A program made the translations under genes and the position numbers. This document shows, piece by piece, positions 1-11,130 of a stretch of DNA of 64,000 nt. Each line of letters begins with the position of its first letter. Within the stretch, counting starts at the first letter, position 1. Below the pieces are notes generated by a model. The model was not told the origin of the DNA and made no database searches. It saw nothing but the letters and a program-made list of their open reading frames with translations. Source of the DNA: Pseudisothecium myosuroides (taxonomy: Eukaryota > Streptophyta > Bryopsida > Hypnales > Lembophyllaceae); assembly GCA_951799445.1 (NCBI GenBank), contig OX637295.1:9238001-9302000 (forward strand). The letters are read 5' to 3'.

Positions 1-480
1 GGTGTCTAAAAATGGGTGTAAACAAAGCAACCAACCTTTCCAAATGCCAAACTGATTCTACGGTGGATCCATCGCTACCAAAGTAAAAGGGGCTGTCACA
101 TTGTTTGTTTGTTTGTTTGTTTGTTTTTGGTACAGAAGGGACAAGCGCCTTTTGCTCAGACTGAAGTGCTCACATTATTCTCACCTCTGTCCAAGCGATC
201 AGGCACCACTTTCAGTCTCGTGCACTTGTGTCTGCGTGTGTGTCTGTTTGTCTGTCTGTCTTTGTGCTTTTGTGAAGCTGGAATGGACGGCTGCCTGGGC
301 AACTGGGAAAGTAACAAGTAAGCTGATTTGCATAGATGCAGTCAAACTAAAATGGTAAGCTAAAATCTCCTCCTCGAATATATATACCTTTATCATAGAA
401 TACAATACCGAAAATTCATTATGTAACCCAAATTTCGACGTCATCCTATATTTCGACAAATGACTATATGCTTTCAACTT
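1..480. repeat. Dispersed repeat family R1, copy 1
   Basis: This stretch matches 8038-8550 in long collinear blocks: GGTGTCTAAAAATGG near the start, a shared AACCTTTCCAAATGCCAAACT, the block around CATTATTCTCACCTCTGTCC, and a TGTCTGTCTGTCTTTGTG run followed by TTTTGTGAAGCTGGAATGGA. It includes a TTTG microsatellite at 101-127. Short ORFs cross it, but they are made of simple repeat and differ between the two copies, so I do not treat it as coding. It starts at the window edge, so its true left end is not visible. Confidence 0.75.
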
Positions 481-658
481 CAAATAGCTGTAAAATATTT
501 TTTTTATAGGATTTTTTTAGAGGTTTCAAGCAAAGTAGACACTAAAATCTGAACATAAAAATCCCCACTATTGCTTCATCAATCAATCCTTTTTTTTTTT
601 TTCTAAAAATGAAGAATTTCACTTTCAGAAAGCACCGTCTCCAATATTTGATTTTTCC

Positions 659-2851
659 GTCGGAGGAGCAACAGTGGAACTTGACTTTCTAAAATTGGGT
701 GTGTTTTATGCATTCATGGGCTCTCCTCCACTTCCAACTAATCATTGGTTGGCCCATGTTAGCATCTCACCTACGTGGCATTCTGTTCCTTCTGCGTAAA
801 ATAAATTATTGCAGGCAGTTGAGTGGTGGGCTTCCTTTTCTTTTTTCTTTTTTTTTAACAAATGGCACAACCATTACATTGGTGGGCTTCCGGCTTTTAA
901 CCCGAATCTTAGGAGGCTTCAAACTTTTCTTATGATTTTATTTTTAAAAGTTTTTTTTTTTTTTTTAACTTTTTTGAAACAAATGGATGGGCTTTGTGTT
1001 CCCAAGACAGACTTTTTTCTAGGTTGAAGAGGGTTTTTTGGACTGGTGTGAGGAATGTCAATTCCGTTGTCTGTTTTTTAAGAATTTCAATGAAGGTTGG
1101 CATGAGAATTTGGGCAGACTGAGCTCATTGGAGATTTGGATGATGCCTCAAGGGAGCCTTTTTTCACCTCGTGGGGGCAAAATGAGGAACACGTGCAAAA
1201 ATCTACCCCTTACAATGACTTCAAAAACTGAGTCTATACTTCATTCAATTTCACTCCATGCGCCATATGTTTAAAAGAAGTGGAAAAAATTCAAATGAGT
1301 AAACACGAATGTTGTAGTATTCTTTTTGTATTACAATCTTAAAAAAATTTGAAGCAAAAAGCAATTACGGTTTGGAAGTAAATGAATTCCAAAGCTAACC
1401 ACCCCATAGACTCAGTTTTTGCGGCGGGGTTCATAATCACTCTAAAAATTGCCTATGCATCTTTCTTGAGCTTCAATGGCTTGAATATTTTAATGCATGT
1501 TGTTGTACACCATTTAAGACCCACCCCCATTGATATTGTAAAAATTTGACATATGCGTGATTCAAAAAAATTATAAATAGAAAAAAATGTAATTAATATT
1601 AATTTGAATGGACTTTGAAGATTTTCAATGAATCAAAGACTTGAGATGTCATTTACTTTCATAGATGATCTATAGGTTGCAATTTGAACCGTTGTTGCAT
1701 CTGTTTTGATTAGGTTTGAAAATATTTGTCTTAATATACTATTAATACAAATCATTTTAATTTGTATTTAGCAATAGAAACAATTATTTTGACCGCAATC
1801 TTTTTTAATCCAACATAGTGGTTTGAAAGGGTTGTATTTAGTACATTTGTTTGGATTGTAGGTGATTCAATATGATATGACAACAACAAAAGCAAAACCA
1901 GAATATGGAGTTATTTGCAATAAAATCCTTTAATTGAAATCCAATAATGTATTAATGCATTAAATTTATATGTTTTGTATATTATAGAATAAAAAATATA
2001 TATATATAACAAAATATTGACAATTGCAATTGATAAAAATAAAAATAAGACATATTCTCAATATTCTGGTTTTGCTTTTGTTGTTGTCATATCATATTGA
2101 ATCACCTACAATCCAAACAAATGTACTAAATACAACCCTTACAAACTACTATGTTGGATTAAAAAAGATTGCGGTCAAAATAATTGTTTCTATTGCTAAA
2201 TACAAATTAAAATGATTTGTATTAATAGTATATTAAGACAAATATTTTCAAACCTAATCAAAACAGATGCAACAACGGTTCAAATTGCAACCTATAGATC
2301 ATCTATGAAAGTAAATGACATCTCAAGTCTTTGATTCATTGAAAATCTTCAAAGTCCATTCAAATTAATATTAATTACATTTTTTTCTATTTATAATTTT
2401 TTTGAATCACGCATATGTCAAATTTTTACAATATCAATGGGGATGGGTCTTAAATGGTGTACAACAACATGCATTAAAATATTCAAGCCATTGAAGCTCA
2501 AGAAAGATGCATAGACAATTTTTAGAGTGATTATGAACCCTGCCGCAAAAACTGAGTCTATGGGGTGGTTAGCTTTGGAATTCATTTACTTCCAAATCGT
2601 AATTGCTTTTTGCTTCAAATTTTTTTAGGATTGTAATACACAAAGAATACTACAATATTTGTGTTTACTCATTTGGATTTTTTCTATTTCTTTTAAAAAT
2701 ATGGCGCATGGAGTGAAATTGAATGAAATATAGACTCAGTTTTTGAAGTCACTGTATTTATTTTATTTTATAGTGATTAATTGATTTACGTATATATTTG
2801 AGGTCACAAATGAGGTGACTCATCGCATTCTAAGAAAACTCAAAATAAAGT
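659..2851. repeat. Dispersed repeat family R2, copy A, split by a foldback transposon
   Basis: Collinear with 14107-15727. Shared blocks include TTGGGTGTGTTTTATGCAT versus TTGAGTGTGTTTTATGCAT, CATGTTAGCATCTC, TGTTCCTTCTGC, CCCGAATCT, GGTTGAAGAG, GAGAATTTGGGC and GAGCTCATTGGA. Copy A is interrupted by the 1213-2754 foldback and resumes at 2757 to about 2851. Copy B lacks that foldback and carries a TTAA-flanked element instead. No coding function is visible. Confidence 0.8.
1213..2754. mobile_element. Foldback DNA transposon with ~700-bp inverted arms and TA target duplication
   Basis: The left arm (about 1213-1908) is the near-perfect reverse complement of the right arm (about 2055-2754), around an AT-rich loop of about 150 bp. 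The tips read CAATGACTTCAAAAACTGAG on the left and, reverse-complemented, CAGTGACTTCAAAAACTGAG on the right. TA lies on both sides (1211-1212, 2755-2756). The paralogous repeat copy shows the uninterrupted site CCCCTTATTT at 15621-15630, which gives the insertion boundaries directly. TA duplication suggests the Tc1/mariner group. There is no transposase ORF, so it is non-autonomous. The high arm identity points to recent formation or gene conversion. Confidence 0.88.
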
Positions 2852-3429
2852 AGACACACCCATTCCCACCCCTGCACTCAATTCCGTCATCATGTACGAA
2901 AGGAGTTGTGGGAGGAATTGGCATTCTACAAAGAAAATGTACACCATTGGTACATGAGACAGGAGTTTTTAAAAGGAAGGGAATGGGTGTATCTACTTCA
3001 CAACCTTGAAGTGAAGCTATCTAAAGTCGAGAATAGTGGACTGTAAGCTCTCAATTCGTCACTTGGAACTTATAGTTTTCTTTTTTCCTAAATTTTGCAA
3101 TTTAAGTTGTAATTATATACAAAAAGCCCTTAAAAGAATGTAAAACCGAAATGGGCGTGTTACATACCAACATGCCCTTTGGTCCTAAATAGCCTTTTAT
3201 CCCTAGAACAACCCTAAAATCCACGTGTGAATAGGTTAGAACCATGAAAGTGGTAAGAGCTAACATGTTTGAGGGTTTTTATCTAAAATAGTCTTAAACC
3301 ACTGTACAGGTGACCATACTTGGCTAAATTGGTCTGAGGAGAGTCTAGGGAGATTCTTAGATACGTTCCTTGAGAGAGGTTTCAGTTTTCCCATCCCATC
3401 GACAAATAGTAGAAACCTCAATTGTTAAC
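2852..3429. other. Intergenic, no gene seen
   Basis: AT-rich sequence without a convincing ORF, RNA gene or clear repeat boundary. It separates the R2 repeat from the decayed coding remnant. Confidence 0.5.
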
Positions 3430-3990
3430 ATGCAGGTGTCACTTTCTCAAGACGGGCCAGCAGACGAATCTATGGCCACCGGATTGTGATCTAGGGTCGG
3501 AACCGTATCGGGAAGTCAAAAACAAAATCCATTCGCCAAGATTCTCCCATATGCGGAAGATTCCTTGACTGCCGATAAACCAACGGAAGTGTATTTTCAC
3601 CCTCCGTATCAAGACATGCAAGATCAAAACGTGAAATTGCACATCTCTTGGAGAACTCCATGAGAGGTTCCCCAAGAAGTTTCGGAATTTTTTGGATTGA
3701 AGGGATACCTCTTCCGGACGGTCAACCGCCTAAAATTATGATGGAAAATTCACGATAATTATCCAGGTGACGGTAAAATCTCACTAAAAATTATGCTAAC
3801 TTCTTTTATGCTAATAACATGCCCCGACAAGTTTCATGGTGTTTCAATAGCGGGAGGTGCCCGAATCACCGACATCCTTTCAAATGATCAACTTGGCGGG
3901 ATTTACGTGAAGTTGACCGGCGTCCCGGGAGCACACGAAGTCGGAACAAAGCCAACAAAGGGTCTTTTCTTACTCCCTAAGACCTTCTAG
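3430..3990 (+). pseudogene. Decayed coding remnant, unknown family, three in-frame TGA stops
   Basis: A single frame runs 186 codons from ATG at 3430 to TAG at 3988. It is interrupted only by TGA at 3487, 3661 and 3739, with no frameshift. Between the stops the translation is protein-like (for example VYFHPPYQDMQDQNVKLHIS, and later VSIAGGARITDILSNDQLGG), and the region is less AT-rich than its surroundings. All three stops are TGA, as expected if CGA arginine codons decayed by methyl-C to T change. I do not recognise the family. A fragment of a retroelement or an integrated virus is possible but unproven. It is probably non-functional. Confidence 0.5.
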
Positions 3991-5083
3991 ACCACCTTGG
4001 CTAGTCACCTTGGTTAGAAAAGGTAACCTCTAAGAAGTAAATTTTTACATTTTTTACTGATTCCAGTTGGCGCTAGTTTACGGTGGGATTTCGGTGCTGG
4101 AATAAGGGATAGGGGGATCCGGAGATAGAAAATGGCCTTCTAAACCCAATGGCACAATCGTTTTTTGATTTGGAGTTGATCTCTAGTAGTTAGAGTTTTG
4201 GACGAGCGTAGATCCCAAAATAGGTGAAAATCCTAAAAGATAAGGATGAAAATCCGGAAAGATAGGATTACCTAGGTTAAAAAGAAGGGAGTTGGAGGCC
4301 TTGGGAGACTATAAAAGGGCCCCTATTTCTCTCTCAAACCACCACCCCCCATGCTTGTTTTGGGGTCCATTGGGTTCAAGTAGTGTTGGATATTTTTTGG
4401 CATTTTTAGCCAAAAATCCTAACGGTGTTTTGGGGGGCTTTTTTGCCCTATTGTTGTTATTCAAGCTTTCAAGAGATCATCTTTTTCTTGTCCATTGAAG
4501 ATAGAGATACTTGTACAAGTCTTGAGGTCATCGTTGGTACTTGTTGCATTGGTTTATTTGGTATACTAATCCTAAAGAAATCCCCCTCCGTACCTTGGCG
4601 ATACCGCTTAGGGGGGCCTCTAGTCTCTTAACATGAATCATGTAGTGCTACTGTGGTGATTATTGGTCCTTGTTTACTTTGTTCCTCTAGTTTTTGTCAC
4701 CAAACGGTGGAGCTTTGCACCTCTTAGTAGCAAGACCCTCTAGTTTTGTGACCAAACGGCTAAGCTTTGGACCCCTTGCAAGTAGCTAGTTACCCCCACC
4801 CCATTAAACGGCAAAGCTTTGAACCCCTCGGGTTTAAAAACCTGAAGTTTAGTTTCCAAAAGGAGTTTGAAAATTACCAAAGTTTAGTATTCAAAATTAG
4901 GGACATGGCCATAGATTACAATATAGTGTCACAAATAGGTGCATATTGGCCTAGGGAATATCCAGAACATCATTGTTTCAAGTATTATGGTGTTTCTCAC
5001 AATAGGAGACAACCCCCCATTGTTCTTTCAAGAAGAAAATCATTATCTTGTCTTCTAGAAAATTCCTCTAGAGAGAACTAAGC
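3991..5083 (+). other. Promoter-like region, possibly part of a decayed LTR retrotransposon
   Basis: A TATA-box-like CTATAAAAGG lies at 4309-4318, followed by a C/T-rich start-like region. TTGGCGCTAGTTTACGG near 4067 resembles the TTGGCGC primer-binding region common in Ty3/gypsy elements, and another TTGGCGCTAT lies near 7080. I could not identify paired LTRs or gag/pol domains. A 104-codon ORF at 4767-5081 has no recognisable domain and is probably chance. Confidence 0.25.
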
Positions 5084-5300
5084 CCAAGGCCAGCCCACAA
5101 GGTCAACAGCGCCAACAAAATTACGCCAGGCCAACCCGCAAGCCAGCCCAACAGGCCCGGCCCTAACAAGCGAGCCCGGTAGGCAGCCCATAAGACAACC
5201 CAACGGCCAACCCGAAGGCCAGCCCGGCCAAGCCCGCAGGCCCAACTCGCAGGCAATCCACAGGCCAAGCTTGCAGGCCAAGCCCGGAGGCCAACAACCA
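5084..5300. repeat. GC-rich degenerate minisatellite
   Basis: About 215 bp of imperfect short repeats based on AGGCCAACCCG and AGGCCAAGCCC, sharply richer in G+C than the AT-rich flanks. Two overlapping minus-strand ORFs here (Trp/Gly/Leu-rich) are by-products of the repeat. Confidence 0.7.
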
Positions 5301-7497
5301 GATTTTTTTCACTTTTTGGGCTTTAAACTAAACTATAAAGGGAGGAAAAAATAGGGATTTAGGAGGTAGTATTAGAAATCAAATTAGGAGATAGTATTAG
5401 AGATCAAACTAGGGGGAGTCAAGATCCAAATGAAGTAAAGTAGAATTAGGGGAGAGATAAAGGTACAATAGAGGTTAGGGAAGGACTGATAGGAAATAGG
5501 AATCCAATTAGAAGGGAAAAGAGGAAGATGTAGTACAAATTAAACACTAAGACGCCACCTACACCCTCATCACTCAATCACAATTCATCACAACTCCTCA
5601 TAAACACTCACACACTCCAAAGAGCAAAAAGCAAAGCACATGGAAGACCACCAAGAAGGAGGTTTTAGTTGGGAAGAAGATGAATAGGGAATAGATTAAC
5701 GAAAATCCTACAAGCTGTTGTGGGCCACTGATTGCTCTAAGCGTAAAAAGAAAAAGGAGGATGCGTCATTCGAATTATTAGAAGTGGTTGGTAGACACTA
5801 AAGGCACATAGGGAAATAGTGTAGAAGGGAAAGATAGAAGGGAAAAGGAAAGAGGATAGCTAGATGATCAAAGGTAAAATTTTATAATATAAGTTGACAA
5901 TTTTCCAAGAACAAAAGCGAATCGTCAAGATGGCAATTGAGGGGAATCTTAGCGACTTAATTTGCGACCTCCAAGACGAGGTGGGTTGCTAAACTCTCTC
6001 TTTGCATTCCAACTTTTGAAATTAACAATTTTTAGTGAGGGCTGAGAGCTAGGGAAGAGTCAGGCCATTAGGACTAAGAGTCAGGTCAAAGTGGACTAGA
6101 GAATCTTAGATTAGAGGTCTAGAGGTTCCAAAAACCAAAATACGTCAAAACTCAAGCTAAAACAAAGAAGTTATAAGCGGATGAAGTTAGGGAGTCATGT
6201 TGGATGAAACTTAGCACATTTCATCCAAGAGGAACAAGAAATAGAATCTCAAAGGAAGGAATAAATTAAGATCCCAAAAGTGAAATTAGAAATTAGTTTC
6301 AAAATTAAGATTAACCGTAATTCGTGGATGAAGTTTTAAACACCAATTAGCAGTTAAACTTCATCCATGGATAACTTTTGCTAGGAAAGACCAAACCTAG
6401 GGGGACTAATCACATTAGAAAGGTGAAATCAAGGTCTACAAGGAACAAGTCTTAATTTTCTAAAAACAATAAATTAATAACTATGATTTAGCCCCTTAAG
6501 TAAGATTAGAAGGGGGATTACAAGCTTTTAGGATTAAGTTTAGGTCAACTATAGGTTTAGAACCTCATAGAAAAAGCTTAAGCTAAATTAAAACTAAAAC
6601 TAACTCAAGAAAAGACCTAAAAACATAACCGTTAGGCAAGGATGAAGTTCGGAACAAGTAATGGATGAACCCTAGAGGATCTCATCTATTTGAATCAAGG
6701 CTGGGTAATTAGGTTAACCTCAGGGGGTTAGACTCATATCCCAAGTTCCAAGTCAAATTGGAATTAGGAACTCATAGAAAAGAGTGGATGAAGTTTAGAA
6801 GCACCCGGTATGACCAAAACTTCATCCGTCCATAATTTTCTCTAAGAGCAGCCAAACTAGACAAACTTTACACTTTTAGAATTGGCATGAGGCACTCTTT
6901 CACTTAGAATAGATAAGTTTAGATTGAGGTCCTCTTTTCCTAGAATCCCCGGCCCCTTTTAAGCTTTGACTCAGCCTAAGCAGTCGTAGTAATTTCAATT
7001 AGGGTTTTGTCTTTTCCTTACACGAGTTAGAAAATATTAAGAACATAGAAAAGATACATTGCTTGGAAGGCACAATAGATTGGCGCTATACACCCATAGA
7101 TCAAGTCAAAACGGTTATTTATCAAGAGTCTAGTTGTGCTCGTTTATTTACCAAGGGTGGATAAATAAGTGCTCACACGGACTAAGGACTAAGTAGATAT
7201 AAAAATGATTGATTTGTCCCAACAATGAGTGTGATACTAGTTTTCCAAAGTCATAGTATTTGGATCAGTGTGGATTGGAATATTATTGTATTGTATCAAT
7301 TTGACCAATTTTTTTTTGTGGTAACACTAAATTTCTAAGTGATGAATTGATGATAATCTCCCCCCCCACTAATAGGACAAACCAATGTAGAATTAAGGTG
7401 AGTTGGTCATGACCAAGAAATGATCATGTTTTTACAATTTAAAATATGAATATAATCACCTCTAAGAGCATGACCGGCATTTTCTTGTAAAATTGCC
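5301..7497. other. Purine-rich intergenic region with repeated hairpins
   Basis: No supported gene. The motif TGGATGAAGTTT recurs with its inverse AAACTTCATCC, forming hairpins at about 6325-6367 and 6785-6828. Partial copies occur near 6178-6230 and 6640-6690. The rest is A/G-rich and looks like degraded retroelement or spacer DNA. Confidence 0.4.
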
Positions 7498-8037
7498 ATG
7501 TCAATGCAAATTACTTGGGTTCATAATTTGAAAATGTGGGATGGATTGGACAAAACCTCCACTTATGCTCAATATGATGACTTGATAAGAGCTAGATATA
7601 ATTTGTTGCTTGATTCAAGGGAGACATTGTTTATTTTTCAAAGTTGTGGAGCCATTATTTACCAACCGTTCTTTCAACAAAACAAAGTGACAACAAGATC
7701 CAAATGCAAATGACCAAGCATGATAGGATGGTGTCTAAAGTTTGATTTTGAAAAAGCCTAGGCTAATTTTGGATTTGAGCATGCACACAGTGAGGAACTA
7801 AATTGAGGTTGGGCACGCCTTGGGCTGGACATGATTTGCTTACAAAATGTTGGCAATGCTTTAAAAAAGCCAAATTTATTTAGAGATTTTTTTATTTTTT
7901 CGAACATGGACAATTTCCATTAAAGAAGAAAACGATACAATGAACCAGAAGCATTGCACCCTCCTTAGCTTCTCTCCACAAATTTGTATGGAAGCACATA
8001 CTTTGAAAGACCACCCTACAAGTTTTCAAAGATAGCT
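7498..8037. other. Intergenic; short ORF without recognisable domain
   Basis: A 71-codon ORF opens at 7498, but it has no motif and no splice or promoter context. The remainder is AT-rich and I see nothing else in it. Confidence 0.3.
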
Positions 8038-8550
8038 AGGTGTCTAAAAATGGAGAGCCAGAAGTATAAACAAAGCAATCCACGCAACCTTTCCAAATGC
8101 CAAACTAATTCTAACTTATTGAAGCAAAAAAGCAGACGGTAGATCCATCACCTGGCTAGGACCTGCCAAAACTAAAGCTACCAAAGCAAAGCAAATTAAA
8201 GGGGCTTTCACAATTATTTTGTTTATTTGTTTGTTTTCACTTGGTGCAGAAACCAGGAAGAAGCGCATTTTGCTCAAACTAAAGCGGTTACATTATTCTC
8301 ACCTCTGTCCAATGAAGGCTCATAAAGCGAGCAGGCACCACTTTTCTTGTGCACTTTTGTCTATGTGTGTGTATGTTTGTCTGTCTGTCTTTGTGGTTTT
8401 GTGAAGCTGGAATGGATGGCTGAATTTCTGCCATGGCAACTAGGGGAAGTAATTTCTTAAATAAATAAAAAAATTTCACTACAATATTATACTGGTACAA
8501 ATTCATCCAAAATTTTGTTGTAGATAAGTGACTGGTTTGAGGTAGCATTG
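8038..8550. repeat. Dispersed repeat family R1, copy 2
   Basis: Diverged direct copy of 1-480. It contains segments missing from copy 1 (for example around 8120-8200), so copy 1 is probably the shorter derivative. The shared microsatellite-like TGTCTGTCTGTCTTTGTG block is at 8376-8393. A fragment resembling 311-365 reappears near 9000-9070, so the duplication may once have been longer. Confidence 0.72.
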
Positions 8551-9106
8551 GAGAAAATTTAGACTTTTCAAAGAGTTGTTTGACTTTAGCAAATTAAAAA
8601 AATTAAAAAAATTAAAAAAAAATTGCAAAAAAATAATAAATAACAATTGCAATCTGATGCGGTCCCTAATTTTTATTTTTTTTAAGTCATTATTTTATTT
8701 TTCACTTTTGTTGTATTTGCACGGCTAGCCAAAGTCAAACGGCCTTCTTGAGAGCATCATTGTCATATTGGGCAACTTAAAATCACCAGATGTCCCGGAT
8801 GGGTGGAAATTTCGGACCATTCAAATAGAACAAACAGACAATGTGACTACTTTGAAGTAGTCACTTCAGGCGGTTTAGGGTCACCGAGCATCCCGGACAT
8901 GCGAATATATTGGACAGTTTGGACGGACAGTCCGTCCAATGTTACAATTATGCTTGAGAGTCTAGATTTTCTCTTATGAAATGCCTACAACTATTCACTT
9001 GAGCTGATGTGCATAGGTGGAGTCAAAAATTTCACTAACAAATTATTTTTTTCTAGTAGACAAATGAAAATCACAAATTTATCAAAAAAAATAATTAATT
9101 TTGCAG

Positions 9107-9586
9107 CGCTGGTCATTGTGTCCTGTGCAATTCAATTCAATTAATGCCGCATTATCATTGAGAACCTACAGGTATTGCCCAACTCTATATGACAATGCAG
9201 AGCAAAATATGGAGACTTCCAATAAGTGGCTTATTATGGGGACGCTTGTGTTGGAGATCATGTTCACAGTTACAGTGACCGTTGCTTTGACTAGTAATGT
9301 TGGTTTCATTTCTAGAGTGGACAAGAGCTTGTTTCTCGCACCTATTAAAATGGATGAGAGAAGTCCCATTGTCTTAAGCGTACCACGGCCAGTGGACGAT
9401 GCTCCACCACCTTTCGAGCCACCTTCACGAGGTAAAATGGCGCCTTTCAATATACGTATAAGGGCCTACGACTGGAAGTTTGAGATTTATATCGGACTAG
9501 TATTGTTTATTGTCACCAGGCTTTCTGCAGGATTGTTCATGTCATGTTGCTATACGATCTTATGGGAAATGATGTGGGGCGACTAA
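9107..9586 (+). CDS. Orphan membrane-protein-like ORF (possible terminal exon)
   Basis: An open frame follows a good acceptor-like TTTTGCAG ending at 9106. The first in-frame ATG is at 9209, giving 125 residues. The translation has a hydrophobic segment starting near WLIMGTLVLEIMFTVTV, a Pro-rich middle (VDDAPPPFEPPS) and a second hydrophobic stretch (YIGLVLFIVTRLSAGLF). It then ends soon after WEMMWGD, and a Lys/Arg-rich run follows the stop in the same frame. No known family is recognised. It could be the last exon of an unseen gene, a captured fragment, or a recently truncated pseudogene. Confidence 0.33.
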   Translation, partial: RWSLCPVQFNSINAALSLRTYRYCPTLYDNAEQNMETSNKWLIMGTLVLEIMFTVTVTVALTSNVGFISRVDKSLFLAPIKMDERSPIVLSVPRPVDDAPPPFEPPSRGKMAPFNIRIRAYDWKFEIYIGLVLFIVTRLSAGLFMSCCYTILWEMMWGD

Positions 9587-10066
9587 TTCGCAAGGAGATA
9601 CAAGAAGAAGGAACTACGGAGGGCGACCAAGAATTAGCGTCGGGCGGAAGAAAGGCAAGAACGCAAAGCACATGAATTCAAAACACCCATTACCATTTTG
9701 ATTCCTACAAATGACAATCCTTCCTCTTTGTAGGTGGTTCCACCATCAAACGCATCGTCAAATTTAGGATCAATAGTTCCAAAGTTGATGCTACTACCCT
9801 ACAAAGCAATACCATACGAACCCATGATTGAATCTAGTAGAGTTGATTGCACTACCCTTCTACGGAAGTAACCACATATTGAAGCAGACGGTGGATCTGC
9901 CATACAAAAGACATTTTTCTTTTTTTTGTTGTAAATTTTCTTTTTTGAAACAAACAATTCCATTGATAAGTTTCAAAGACAAAATTGTAAGTTCATTGTA
10001 AGTTCATGATGTATTTGATTTTCTAAATGACCCCAAAAGGGCTCCAACGGTAAGTTAGTGCCATGC

Positions 10067-11130
10067 TGTACAGGTCGGATACTATAATCTTACAACCAAT
10101 CAATTTTAACTATTCACATTTTTTTATACAATGTACAATTAATATAATTGGTGTATTATCCCTACAAGAAACCCACGTTTTAGGTGACATTAGCGTAATT
10201 TTAGAATACGGATTTTAGTGGACGTCCGTCAAAACAATTTATGTTTTTATGTCAATAATAACGTCCAATGTAATATCTAGATGTTACATTGGACGTTAGT
10301 ATTGACATAAAAACATAAGTTGTTTTCACGGACGTCCACTAAAATCTGTCTCCTAAAATTAAGCTAACGTCTCCTAAAACGCGGGTTTCTTATAGTGATT
10401 TTTGTAACCACAACTATCACTCAATCCTCACGCAATCTCAATCAAGCATACAAAATTTCAGTTTCAAAAAAGCAAAATTCCATTTTTGGTGAATTTCTAA
10501 AGTTAATTTTCATGGTTTTACATAATATTTTATTGTGAACAACTGGTGGTGAACAACTATTGAGTAACAAAAATATGATCTACGAAGAGTTCAATGTGAA
10601 GTGTCATATGACCTAACTTTGAAAAATAGATATCTCTTTATTATAATTAAATTTTTCTATTTGCCCTTCACATAGTAACTAACTTCTTACATTTGAGCAT
10701 GATGGTACAATTATTTTGCCTAAATCTACTTAACTAATATAGAGATATCTATTTTTCAAAGTTAGGTCATATGACACTTCACATTAACCTCTTCATAGAT
10801 CATATTTTTGTTACTTAATAGGGTGTTTTTTTATATGAAAGATGTGCGTATGGATATTCCCTACATATCTATGCAATTGGATTAAAAAAATTCATCACCA
10901 ATTGTTCACAATAAAATATTATGTATAACCATGAAAATTAACTTTAAAAATTTGCCAAAAATGGAATTTCGCTATTTTGAAACTAGAATTTTGTACACTT
11001 GATTGGGATTGCGTGAGGATTGAGTGATAATTATGCAAGATGAAAAATTCCATTTCTTTTTCTATGCTTTGCAAAAATCTTTGAATGGTTAAAATCGGCC
11101 GGTTGTTAGATTATAGTACCCGACTGTACT
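10067..11130. mobile_element. TIR transposon with TGTACAG ends and inverted arms
   Basis: The left terminus TGTACAGGTCGGATACTATA is matched in inverse by the right terminus, which contains TATAGTACCCGACTGTACT. Further inverted blocks lie inside: the region around 10420-10620 pairs with 10755-11020, sharing for example GTCATATGACCTAACTTTG and its complement. A smaller MITE (10160-10397) is nested near the left end. Related internal sequence occurs at 20.99-21.44 kb and 33.19-33.62 kb, including TTGAGCATGATGGT. No transposase is present. Confidence 0.72.
10160..10397. mobile_element. CACTA-like palindromic MITE, nested
   Basis: 238 bp, palindromic over nearly its whole length. The ends read CCCTACAAGAAACCC on the left and, inverted, CACTATAAGAAACCC on the right. 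Internal arms share GGACGTCC and ACGTCCAATGTAA and meet at about 10275. The CACTA-type ends suggest an EnSpm/CACTA-derived element. Target duplication is not clear (TAT versus ATT). Confidence 0.75.

Noticed and set aside
3430..3990. Programmed TGA readthrough or selenocysteine as explanation of the three stops
   Set aside because: No structural signal is visible and CpG decay explains all three sites more simply.
5068..5281. Overlapping minus-strand ORFs rich in Trp, Gly and Leu
   Set aside because: They are read entirely from the GC-rich minisatellite, which is open in several frames.
7498..7713. 71-codon ORF as a gene
   Set aside because: Short, without motif, promoter or splice support.
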